A stretch of DNA of 64,000 nucleotides from Sciurus carolinensis (lineage: Eukaryota; Chordata; Mammalia; Rodentia; Sciuridae): positions 47,129,454 to 47,193,453 of the forward strand of contig NC_062214.1 in the NCBI RefSeq assembly GCF_902686445.1. Direction: 5' to 3'. The notes beneath the pieces were generated by a model, which did not search any database, was not told the DNA's origin, and was given only the letters and a program-made list of their open reading frames with translations. Of the stretch, positions 54,565 through 64,000 are shown piece by piece. The position numbers were made by a program, and so were the translations under genes. Every line of letters begins with the position of its first letter. The first letter of the stretch is position 1.

Positions 54565-56810
54565 AGGTGTGTGTACCCAGGAGAGGAAGGGCCAGGTAGG
54601 GGCTTGTCTGGTGCCAGATCTCCATGCCTACCTCAGAGCTGCACACAGAAGACTTTGCATCTGGATTTTGCTTTGCCCATTAAATGATTTTTCTATGACT
54701 CTTAAGAACCCCTCGTCAACACTCATGATTCCTGACACAGATTTCTCTTCTACAATGCCCACTGCTCATCCATTCTTTGAAACCTCCTTGTATTACTTTG
54801 TCTTCACAGACTTTTCTAACAACTGTTACCCATGATTGTTTTTACCCACCTCTTTGTTGGCTACCATGTTGTATAAATTTGCATCTAAGGACCTGTCCTA
54901 TGTATTTCAATTATATGTACTCTTACATTCTGGAAAAATAAGGTAAGTACATAGGTATATATGACACAGGACAACATATATAGAAAACAATTCTACACTA
55001 TTCATGAATCTTTTAGTGAATATCAAAATTATCCAATTCGAATGTGAGCTCCTGATAGAAAGCAAGGATGGCCTTTTTTTTTTAAATTTTTCTTTTGTAA
55101 TTAGCTCTTAGCAGTATCCTAGGAATAGACCAGAAACCAGTGTTTCTGAATGCATTTGAGAGCACTGGCTTTACACAGGAAGTGACTTTAGGCAGGCAAA
55201 CAGATCTTCTACCAAATTTTCATATTGACATAATGCTACTGAACATCCCAGTCTGAATGTGACATTATCTGTCTACTTGATGCCATAACTATAGGAGAGT
55301 CACTCACTAGTGGCAATTGTGTGAAGCTGACTACATTTCTCAGCATTCGTTGTAGTTAGATGTGACCATGTGAATGAATTCCACCAGTGAATGGTGCATT
55401 CAACTTTCTAGACATGCAGAATAAAACTCTCTCCCACACAACCCTTTCTTTCTCCCTGTCTCTGTTGTTTGGGTATAGGCCAAGAGTGGCCAGAATTACA
55501 TGTTGAAGATGACTGAAAGTGTGGAGCAGAGCACATATCCATTACTATCACAGGGGCTCATGTTGGACCTCATGTGAAAGAGACATGAATTTTTATTTTG
55601 TGTCCCCATCATTGCCATGACTGGTACTAGTCTTAATGAATCCACTCTGGGGATTCTGAGCACACAGCTACTAGAGAAACTCTGTTCTTTTCTCCTGGAC
55701 ACTAATTTAGACTGTTGAAGATGATCTTTTTTGTTTTACATGGACCCTGTAGAAATCCTTGCCTTATAGTACAAATTGTGGTAGCATCTCAGGATATCTA
55801 AACTATATGGAGGATTATAAACTCATATTGATATGGTCTAACTCTCTCATTTTAAATCTTGAGGTGAAACTCTTCTGTATATTCTGGTTGTGGCATTTTG
55901 AAATGACAGTATCATTTGTATCCATGTGAATTTCCTTTATCAAAGAGAAAGAAAAGGAGAGAGAAGTTTTATTTCCAGATTTTGACCACTGACATGTGAT
56001 TTCAAATCATTCTCACTTCAGTTCATTAATTCATTTGCACTATGAGATGCTTCCATTCTTTTTGGCTTCAAATTCTCAGTAGGAACTAAAGGGGATGATG
56101 GAATATCTGAGCCTGAGCCGGCAGGTTCTGTGAGTGTGCTGCGTCTCTGGAGCCCTACCAAAGTACCCTCCATCAACCTGAGAGCTGGCTTCAAAGCTTA
56201 TCATCTATTGGCTTTTTTTCCCAAAAAGGATTTAATGTGGCAGGTTTGTTTTTAGTTGGTGCTTGGGAATCTAGATTGGCCTCTAAAGGACTTAATTGAT
56301 CCTCGAAGTTCAGTGGAAACTCTGGACAAGATTGTCAATCAACAAACATGTCCTCAGCACCTTGAGTGTGTGAGGCAGGATGCTACATCCTGAGGGAGCT
56401 TCAGACGTCAGTCAATGTGCTTCTGTGCTCACTGGGCTAGTACTTATCAAATTCATATTTCTCTAAAATTTGACAGCAGTCCAACAACCATTCCAACATA
56501 CTGATATTACTGTTCTCTTGTACAGATGTGTTTTTTTTCCTTTCAAGGTAATATTTAATGAATCAGATCACTTAGTAAATTTAGTACTGAGTTGGACCTA
56601 AAGTCTAAATCTCCCACTTTGATTCCTCTGACTAGACCCCCTTGTAATAGTAGTTAAATATCCTATTTAGGAACATTAGGACACTCAATAAGGAAAAATT
56701 TTGAATTCTGGGTGACCTGGGATGTATTGATAATTTTAAAATTTTTTCTTACATCATTTTTTAATTATTATATTTTGAACTTAACCCTGTTTCTTTTTCA
56801 ATTTGTAAAA
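54565..56810. other. No gene recognised
   Basis: Over 2 kb of unique-looking, mostly AT-rich DNA. Frames at 54569 (88 codons) and 55496 (68 codons) have no domain. No repeat family can be named. Confidence 0.45.
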
Positions 56811-56811
56811 C

Positions 56812-57295
56812 TTTTTATTGGTGCAATATAATTATACATAACAGCAGGATTTGTTGTTGCACATTTGTACGTGTCTGCAATAGAAGAATATAATTGGGGC
56901 AGTTTTGTTTTCCAGAACCTCCCTCATCCCTACTCTGGTCCCCTTCTTCAGAAATGGGGTTGTGAGCAGTTGTTGTTCACCAGCGTGCTTTTTTTCTTTC
57001 AGTAAGAGGAATGAAACTCAGGGCTACTCTACTCAACCACTGAGTTACATCCCCAGTTCTTTAAAAAATTGGAACCAAGGCCTTACTATTATTATGGTGT
57101 TTCTTTGTGCATTATGATTATACAATTGTAGTAGGGTTCATTGTGACATGTTCACTCATACACATGATTTGCTCCATGTCTTTCCCCAGGACCTCCCCTT
57201 TTCCTCCCCTAGTCCTTCCCTCTGACCCCCTTCCTCTACTGGTCTCCCTTGTGTTGATAATTACTACCAAAGTGAAATTTTGGTCATTTTCAAAG
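56812..57295 (-). mobile_element. L1 3' UTR fragments, antisense, split by a SINE
   Basis: Two copies of the same 3' UTR stretch: 'gtgcaatataattatacata' at 56821 and 'gtgcattatgattatacaat' at 57107, each followed by the pyrimidine-rich block. Two separate insertions, or a duplication, are therefore present. Only UTR sequence is present. Confidence 0.8.
56985..57080 (-). mobile_element. ID/B1 SINE fragment, antisense
   Basis: 'taagaggaatgaaactcagg', 'caaccactgagttacatccc' and 'cagttctttaaaaaattgga', a diverged antisense ID tail with the first bases of the B1 half. Confidence 0.75.
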
Positions 57296-57299
57296 ACAA

Positions 57300-57745
57300 A
57301 GTTTTAAACTCCTGAGTATAGAGAAAGTTTTTTGTTTCATTATATTCATGTTTTTCAGCATGTGAGCTGGCTGCCTGGTATCTTGGACCTCACTGTCAGT
57401 GCCTGGGTAGATGGCTGTCTTCACATTCCTCCATGCACTCTGAAGACAGCAGAACAAGGGAGGCTAACTGATGGAAGAAGTAGAGTTCTTTTTTATTTTT
57501 TTTTTCTTCTAAATCAAAGTAACAATATTTTACATCTAATTTTAGGACTTTTGTCTAGTCCTTAGACTAGGACAAGAACACTAAGATATCAAATTGTCAT
57601 TATCCCTCTACCTGATTTGAATGTACAATAGAGTGAATTTCACCATCAGCAGGATGGTTTTGCCTACCTTTTTGATTTACCTTTGCTTATTTACTAAGTA
57701 ATGTTAACTATCTTAAAAAAAAAAAAAGCAGAACTATATAAAAAC
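57300..57745. other. No gene recognised
   Basis: Unique-looking, with short poly-T and poly-A runs. Confidence 0.45.
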
Positions 57746-57749
57746 AATC

Positions 57750-57960
57750 CTCAGAGCCTGACATGGTATGTTGCATGCCTATAATCTCAGCTACTCAGGA
57801 AGCTGAGGCAGGAATATTCCAATTTCAGGGTCAACTTGGGTAATTTTATAAGATCTTATTTCAAAAAAACAAGAAAAAGGAATTCTTGGGATGTAGTCTA
57901 GTGGTAGAGCACCCCTGGGTTTAACTCCCAGTACAAAAAAATAAAACAAAACAAAATTAA
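57750..57960 (+). mobile_element. B1-ID composite SINE, sense
   Basis: 'gagcctgacatggtatgttg', 'ctataatctcagctactcag', 'gaagctgaggcaggaatatt', then the ID half 'tgggatgtagtctagtggta' and 'tttaactcccagtacaaaaa'. Its tail continues as CAAA/CCAA-rich sequence to about 58010. Confidence 0.9.
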
Positions 57961-58014
57961 ACAACTCACCAACAATAAATCAACCAATAAACCAAACAAA
58001 CAAAGAGAACCCAA

Positions 58015-58390
58015 AAAGTTACCTTCAGAGAAATGTTGCTTCCTCTAGCTTAATGAGGTTTCACTGGTGAGTTTTAATTGCAAGTTCTGAAGACAAGATA
58101 GAGGACCTTTTTATCACTCTAGAAAGTCTCTTAATGCCTATGTCTAGTTAACCTCATTCTCTGAGCCACCAGGTCAACTTCTGACCTGATTTCTATCAAT
58201 CTAGGCAAGTTTTGTCTGAATTTCACATTAACACTCTTTGCCAGCCTAGCTTGACTACAGTCTATAATGATCTTTTCAGTCCTACTACCCTCATGGATGT
58301 AATTATCCTCCATCATTTGATATGTTCACTTACTGGCAGCAGAGCCTAGGTCTTCAGATCTCTTAAGCCTAGTCCACAGCATTGTGGGCA
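58015..58390. other. No gene recognised
   Basis: Unique-looking; could include an old unassigned repeat at 58100-58320. Confidence 0.4.
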
Positions 58391-58394
58391 GAGC

Positions 58395-58718
58395 AGCTGC
58401 CTCTGTGTGGACCCATCAGCGGATACAAATGTATGAATTATACAAAATTATGCTATGTGCATGTATAAATATACCACAGTGAATTCTACCTTTATTTATA
58501 TCTGTCAAGTACCAATTACAAAATAAATAAATAAATAAATAGAAGGAAGACCAGTAGAGTAGAGGAAGGGGCACAGTGGGAGGGAGAAGGGGAGGGAAAG
58601 AGGAGGCACTGGGAACTGAAATGGACCAAATTAAATTTTATACATGTATGCGTATGTCAAAATGAACCCTACTATTATATATAACTATAATGCACTAATA
58701 AAAGATTTTAAAAAGATA
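58395..58718 (+). mobile_element. L1 3' UTR, sense
   Basis: An AAAT run (58513-58540), the purine-rich G/A block that is the complement of the pyrimidine block in minus-strand copies, then 'gtcaaaatgaaccctactat' and 'ataactataatgcactaata' with an A-rich tail. No ORF2 part is left. Confidence 0.85.
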
Positions 58719-58719
58719 A

Positions 58720-58930
58720 AAAATGTGTGGCTGAGTCAGGCCTATAGGGCCATCTTATCATACTGGGCTTCTATACTCCCTCATTCCTTTGCCATTCAGG
58801 AAGGATTAGCCAAGCAGAGTGGGCTGGGGAACTAGAACATGTAAGGCCACCCTGTGAGAGGAGATGTGGTGAATTGTGGGAGGCCAGGGTGAGCAGAAGA
58901 CCTATACCTAATTGCCAAGTGTCCCAATAT
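58720..58930. other. No gene recognised
   Basis: Short unique-looking spacer between an L1 end and an LTR. Confidence 0.45.
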
Positions 58931-58934
58931 AGTT

Positions 58935-59455
58935 TTGTCTCCAACAAAACTCATGCTAAGACTTGGTTCCCAGTGCAGAGGTGTACAGAGAGATGTTGGG
59001 GACTCTGAGAGGCCATTAGGCCCCTAAGAAGGATTAATAGTTTGCTCATGGAAGTGAGACATGGGACTGGATTGGTTATAGCAAGAGCAGGTTGGTGTAA
59101 GGCGAGCCTGACCCTCCCACTCTTGCACTCACTTGTGCTTCTCTTCCCCATGTGACTGCTTATCCTTTAGCTTTTCCATCATTGGGAATGTACTCTTGGG
59201 AGAGGTCAGGGTAGTTAGTTCTTGAGAGAGCAAGTTGTAAAAAAGTCTGAGACTGCCCCCTAAACTGTACCTTGATCTCTCCTTGTTGTGTGCACTCCTA
59301 CCATTGGGATGTCATCGGCTATGAAGTTGGTAGAGCTGCGCCCATGCCAGCACCATATGCTCAAACCTCTAGAACTGTGAACTAAATAAACCTCTTTTCT
59401 TTAAAAGGAAACTAGCCTCAGGTATTGTATTACCGCATCAGAAAAAAATACTAAT
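58935..59455 (+). mobile_element. MaLR-type LTR, sense
   Basis: 'aagacttggttcccagtgca', 'ggtgtacagagagatgttgg', then 'aaactgtaccttgatctctc', 'ctctagaactgtgaactaaa' with an internal AATAAA, and a close 'gaaaaaaatactaattc'. This is the ERVL-MaLR LTR plan, longer than the copy at 32605 (about 520 bp). Confidence 0.8.
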
Positions 59456-59486
59456 TCAATTATTAATAATCATGGCAATAATTATT

Positions 59487-59935
59487 ATGGGTTGGATCAT
59501 GTCACCCCAAAATACACACGTTGAAACCTCTAACACTTAGTACTTCCTAATGTTAACTTGTTTGAGAATGGGATCTTTGAAAATTTAAATATTTAAGTGA
59601 AATCATCTAGAGTGACTGGTGTCCTTATTAAAAATAAAAATTTGGACACAGGCATGCACACAGGGAGGATGCCATGAGAGTATGAAGGCAGAGACCAGAG
59701 TGATGACTCTATGCGCCAAGAAACCAAGATCTCCAAGATCTCCAGCAACCACCAAAAGCTAAGAGAGAGCTGTAGAACAGAATCTTCCTTGCAGTCCTCA
59801 GAAGGACCCAACTCTGCTGAGACCTTGATCTCAGACTTCTGGCTTCCAGAACTATGACATAATGATGTTTTGCTGTTCTAAGTTCCCAAGTTTGTGGTAC
59901 TCAATTATAAATACCCTATGAACTAATAAAATCAC
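59487..59935 (+). mobile_element. MLT1 LTR, sense
   Basis: 'gttgaaacctctaacactta', 'gtgactggtgtccttattaa', 'aaatttggacacaggcatgc', 'gagaccttgatctcagactt', 'ctggcttccagaactatgac' and 'tttgtggtactcaattataa' are the classical MLT1 order. It lies about 30 bp after another LTR in the same orientation, but the two are of different types, so they are not the two ends of one provirus. Confidence 0.88.
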
Positions 59936-59939
59936 AACC

Positions 59940-60125
59940 ATGATAATACCACTGAATATTTGCTGTGTCACCTGCCATATGAAGGACAGGTCTCTCAGTA
60001 CATTAAATGTACTATTACAGAAAGCCTGTCTATGAATGAGGAAACTGAGGCACACAGTGTTGACCTAACACTCTCCAGCACACAGCTCATTGGTAAACAA
60101 GCCATGGTTTGGACATGACTCTGGA
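59940..60125 (-). mobile_element. MIR SINE fossil, antisense
   Basis: 'cagtacattaaatgtactat', 'aatgaggaaactgaggcaca' and 'cacacagctcattggtaaac' are antisense MIR landmarks. Confidence 0.82.
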
Positions 60126-60129
60126 AACT

Positions 60130-61795
60130 TCGTAGGGACGAATGAGTTTTTCAGAACTTTAATAGATGATGAGCTAATTAAGAAAGATTATGGATTTAGA
60201 AATACCCACTTTCACAGGGACTACGCTCCTACCTGAATAATTTCTCAGAAAAGCATTGTCCACAAGAACTAAGGGCTTGCTACCTGGAGCTGATCTGTTA
60301 AGTCCAGGGCTTTCCTGGACTCCTTTTACCAATAATCCCCCTTTCACTTTAATAAGATCTTTTATCTTACCCATCTCAACAAGAGCATCCCAAAAATCAG
60401 AGTTTGAATAGGAAGACCAGCTCAAAAGAACTCATATGTGGTAGACACTGTTGAGGCACCGCCATGTCAAGATGCTTTGGGATTTCTTCTGTTGTTCCTG
60501 GGTCATCCTCCTCTAGCATGCTGGGGCTTCTTACAAAGTCAGGGCTATGAGCCTTCAGGGTCCCTCTTCAGAGGTTGCTGCAAGGGGCACTGGTCACTAG
60601 GACAAACTGAGAGTCATTTATACAGTGCTCATGTAGAACACACTCCTGGGTCTAGATGATGTTTAGAACAGAGAATCTACCACAGAAGGGGAGGAATTAC
60701 AGGATACCAGCTCTCTCTGCATCCTGCAAATGATAAAATCAGGTGAAAAGATTGTCAAAGAAAAGGAGAGAAGATCACCAACAGAACAGCTTCAGCCAAT
60801 GTGTGTGAGGAAGTGGTGGGAAGTAGCAAGCCTGGCAGCCCACGCTGTCCACTGTGTGGCCTGGAGCAGCTCTTCTATCCCATCCCTGAAGCCCTTTGAT
60901 CATGTCAATCTGCTTGAGGCCTTCAATTTTCATCTCTGTAAAATTGGAAGAGCCTGAATCCTTGGCTTTGTTATCAAAGCCCTCTGTGAATCACACTCAT
61001 GTTAGCATCTTTAGCTCTTACAGTTATTTTTAACAAACTCCAGGGTTCTGTTATTTCTAGTTTCCATCCTACAGATACCCTCTATAAGGCTTTTGCTTAT
61101 TTAATATTCTATGCTCATGAAACTCATGAAAGAAAACATTCTAATCTCTGGTGTAATATAGCAGTCATTTGCAGTTGTTCATATGTCTGCATGTCCTCCA
61201 GGATTCAGTTGAGCTAGACTGGGCTTTGTTGAGCAGTTCAGCTCCAGACTACTTTGGCAGAGGAATGTTTGCTTCTCAGTTGCAGGTCTGGGGTGGACAG
61301 GTGTGGTTCTGCTTCCCATGCGCCTACCAGTCTGGGATGAGACTGAAGAGGAAGCAGCAACTCTTCTCATGTCACTGGCAGAAAAACAAGAGGAAAAGTG
61401 GAAAGGTGAGGCTTCTTGAGTCCTAGGCTCAAAGCTAGAAAACTATCCCTTTCTCTTGCAGCCTATTGGTCAAACCAAATTGTATGTTCAAGTCTAAGTC
61501 AAGAAGTAAGAAAATACTTTACACCCGTCTAACTTTAGCAAGGGTGAGGATGTCAGAGGAGTAAAAATTTAGGGCAAAGAATGCAATCTACCACAAGTGG
61601 TGAGGGGGATGATGCAGTAACACAACAGTGGGGGCAGTGTCAAATGCTTTGACATGTTTCCCATATGCAGCCCCTAGACTAGGTATCGGCATTCTCTGCT
61701 AAACCTCATTGCTGCTCTACAGGAAAGGAATTCATTTCTACAGTGTTGTGAACAAGGAAAGCAGACTCCTAATGGTTCCTAAACTCCCCTAAGCA
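60130..61795. other. No gene recognised
   Basis: About 1.7 kb of unique-looking sequence of average composition. Frames of 60-85 codons on both strands (for example 60174-60425 minus, 61169-61426 plus) have no domain. A MIR-like 'ggtatcggcattctctgct' region near 61680 is too weak to call. Confidence 0.45.
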
Positions 61796-61799
61796 GGTT

Positions 61800-61917
61800 T
61801 CTGTTTTGTTTTGCTTTGCCGTTGTTGCTTTTTTTGTTTTTCTGCGATGCTGGGAATTGAACCCATGCTTAGTGCATGTTAGGCAAGTGCTCTGTCACTG
61901 AGCCATATCTCCAGCCC
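61800..61917 (-). mobile_element. ID SINE, antisense
   Basis: T-rich tail, 'gcgatgctgggaattgaacc', 'ggcaagtgctctgtcactga', 'catatctccagccc'. Confidence 0.92.
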
Positions 61918-62124
61918 AGTCACACATTTTTAAATGACAGAGTCCTGATCTGAGCCTGTGATTGGGTTTGTGGATCTGGATTCAGGATTTCAAGTCTGAG
62001 GTCCAATTTCGAAGCCCACTCCATTTCAAGATCCTGTCTCTCCTTCAAAGTCTAATTCAGATTTTGGATACCCCAGAACCATTTCTCAATCTAGTATTGC
62101 ATTATGCCTGCCTACTCTATTGAA

Positions 62125-62215
62125 TGATATTGTGTATGTATATATGTGTATATATATATATGTACACACACATATATATATGTATGAATATGAATATATA
62201 TCTATTCATTCCAAA
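62125..62215 (+). repeat. TA/TG-rich simple repeat
   Basis: Interrupted TGTATA, TATATG and CACATA units; makes a Tyr/Ile-rich open frame that is not a gene. Confidence 0.85.
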
Positions 62216-62237
62216 TTACAGTGAACTCTGCCATTTT

Positions 62238-62345
62238 TTGGGGGGGTGGGATGAGGAGGTGCTGGGAATCAGACCCAGGGCTTTGTGCATGCTAAGCACA
62301 TGTTCTGTCACTCAGCTATACCCCAAGTCCCTATTTTTTTTTTTT
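62238..62345 (-). mobile_element. ID SINE, antisense
   Basis: 'gaggtgctgggaatcagacc', 'gcacatgttctgtcactcag', 'ctataccccaagtccc'. Its tail side carries a short G run (62240-62246) in place of a pure T tail. Confidence 0.88.
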
Positions 62346-62349
62346 TGCT

Positions 62350-63690
62350 GGAGCTCAATCTAATAGAATTTCACAATAGGCAAACATATGATCAACTGAA
62401 TTCTACATACACAAACACAGAGCCAAAAGTCCAAGAGGGATTCAATTGTTTTTAATATCTGATGCTACTTGTCAAATGAAGAAGTGCTTTTCTCAAGATT
62501 GGAACATGTTAACTATTTTTATTGTCCCAATGTTAAAGGTGAGTCCCCTGGGATTGCTAAGCATGAATGTCCTTATCAAGCATCACCAAGCAATCATCAA
62601 AACACCAAACAGCAATGACATTTGGCCAAGGGTGGTTCTTTTAGCCTCCTCCACTTGAAATGGAAAAAATACTTTGTTCATAAACAAGAGCATGACTGCC
62701 TTTTGATTAATCAGATCTAAGTCACACCCTGGCAAGAGGAATTGCATAATCAAAATGTCGTGGGCCATCTGGTGATACTGAACATTTTATTTGGACAAGT
62801 CACATACCTTTTTAAACTTAGACTCTTGAAAAATTCTTTTAGAAATGTCAAGATGACTGATGGATTTAAAAAAAAAAATGAGCCAGAGATAACAAGGATG
62901 ACATTCTTTTAATTCTTTTCCTGCTAGGTCATTTTCTCCTTAACATCTAGGTCTGTGTATTGGCTGTCTTCCATAATGAACCATCAACCTACTCAGAGGT
63001 CTACACTTGAGGGAAATTGTAAAGCAGGTGAAATTTTTTCATTAGTTGATTCAGAGGCACTTTCACCCTTTCTTACCAAAGCTCCAGCAGATGCTCAAAC
63101 TCAAAGTTAGAAAATGAGAAAACCAAGTCATGCTGGAAACTTTCCCATTACTTCTACAAACTTAGTATTAAGAATATGAATTACCATAGGTGTTGTGGCA
63201 GCGTTTTACATTGGCCACTGGAGGGGAGCCTCCCTCCAGTCTCTCCCTTCAGTTCTGCCTCTCCTCCCTAGTCCATGGTACAGCCAGATATGCAGTTTTG
63301 TTTGCTGAGTTGGAAATGTCCCTTTTGAGTTTAGACTTAGAATTCGGTTTTGGCACAACTGTTTTCAATGAGATTGCCTATGTATCCTTTTGGTAAAACT
63401 GATGATCTAAATGTTTCATTAGGTTGAATCATGTATATTTATCACTATTGTACTGCATTTGATCAACTGAAATATTAATCTCAATTGGTTTAACATAAAA
63501 AAATTGCTTGCTTCTAGGACCCAAAAGATAAGCACAAATAAAAAAGTTACAGACATAGCAGAATTTTGGAAAAATACATTTTCTGGATGAATCCATAAGT
63601 CCAATTTTTGTACATTAAATATTAATTCCCTCTAGCATAACAGCAAATTCAGAGAGTTGTTTCATTGTAAACTATTTGCTCCCTAGATGT
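62350..63690. other. No gene recognised
   Basis: Unique-looking, AT-rich; frames of 60-70 codons have no domain. Confidence 0.45.
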
Positions 63691-63694
63691 TATG

Positions 63695-64000
63695 TGGTCA
63701 CATCTCAGACACTGGAAGATCCAGCAACCCTTCTATTGGTATATATCTAAGGAAAATGAAGTCAGTATGTCCAAGAGATATCAACACTCCTATATTTATT
63801 GCTGCACTATTAAAAATAGCCAAGAAATGTAAACAACCTGAGTGTTCACCACCTGATTAAAGGAAAGAAAATGTGGTATAGACACATGTTGGAATACTAT
63901 TTGGTTATAAAAATGAACAATATTCTGTCATTTGGGATAACATGGATGGGCCTAGTGATTATACTAAGAAAATTAGCCAGGCACAGAAAGATAAATACTG
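63695..64000 (+). mobile_element. L1 ORF2 3' end, sense, continuing past the window
   Basis: 'agtatgtccaagagatatca', 'tttattgctgcactattaaa', 'aagaaaatgtggtatagaca', 'gataacatggatgggcctag' and 'aattagccaggcacagaaag' are the last part of old L1 ORF2 in sense. The 3' UTR and tail should lie beyond the right edge. Frames are broken. Confidence 0.88.

Noticed and set aside
58935..59935. A provirus bounded by two LTRs
   Set aside because: The two LTRs are different types, only 30 bp apart, and no internal retroviral sequence is present.
1..64000. tRNA, snRNA, rRNA, miRNA hairpin, CRISPR and bacterial-type features
   Set aside because: Reading for the conserved boxes of these RNAs found only the tRNA-like ID SINE bodies. 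The sequence is mammalian, so CRISPR arrays, operons and ribosome-binding sites do not apply. A covariance-model scan would settle any diverged RNA pseudogene.

Overview
This window looks like nuclear DNA from a squirrel-family rodent (marmot or ground squirrel type). The main clue is the dominant short repeat. It is an ID-type SINE (its antisense reads 'gcagtgctggggattgaaccc...ccccagccc'), often fused to a B1/7SL-like left half ('cctgtaatcccagc...cagcctcagcaactta'). That B1-ID composite is characteristic of sciurids. Base composition is AT-rich and CpG is scarce except in a few short blocks. I found no convincing protein-coding exon, tRNA, rRNA, snRNA or CRISPR array. Open reading frames on both strands are short and either random or lie in repeats. 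The window is best read as intergenic or deep intronic sequence; which of the two cannot be decided from the sequence alone.

Layout. 0-9 kb: old L1ME-like fragments, an ancient LTR, MIR, L2 and MER5-like fossils, and a minus-strand L1 3' end. 9-19 kb: a few SINEs, a MIR, a SINE-split L1 (12.4-13.4 kb), and two quiet blocks that could be conserved elements (14.6-15.2 kb, 16.4-16.7 kb). 18.5-21.1 kb: a 1.5 kb old L1, then LTR and MIR fossils. 21-28 kb: ID elements, microsatellites and a possible conserved block at 24.2-24.6 kb. 28.8-32.1 kb: old L1 broken by a younger, 5'-inverted L1. 32.6-37.4 kb: LTRs and an L2 fossil carrying nested insertions. 40.9-42.6 kb: a repeat-poor, CpG-containing block abutting about 880 bp of G-depleted CA-rich satellite. 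43.5-50.6 kb: the most active retrotransposon stretch, with a rearranged L1, an L1 inside an L1, and a third 5'-inverted L1. 52.9-54.3 kb: a repeat-poor GC-richer block. 56.8-64 kb: L1 ends, two abutting LTRs, a MIR, ID elements, and an L1 running off the right edge.

No genes act together here. The biology that can be read is the history of retrotransposition. Three separate L1 copies carry an inverted 5' segment (twin priming); one of them has an unusual three-part order with its target-site duplication still visible. A young L1 3' UTR also contains a short telomere-like CCCTAA tract. I did not find a new gene system. The best candidates for real function are the repeat-poor blocks at 40.9-41.7, 52.9-54.3, 24.2-24.6 and 14.6-15.2 kb, which need comparison with other mammals.
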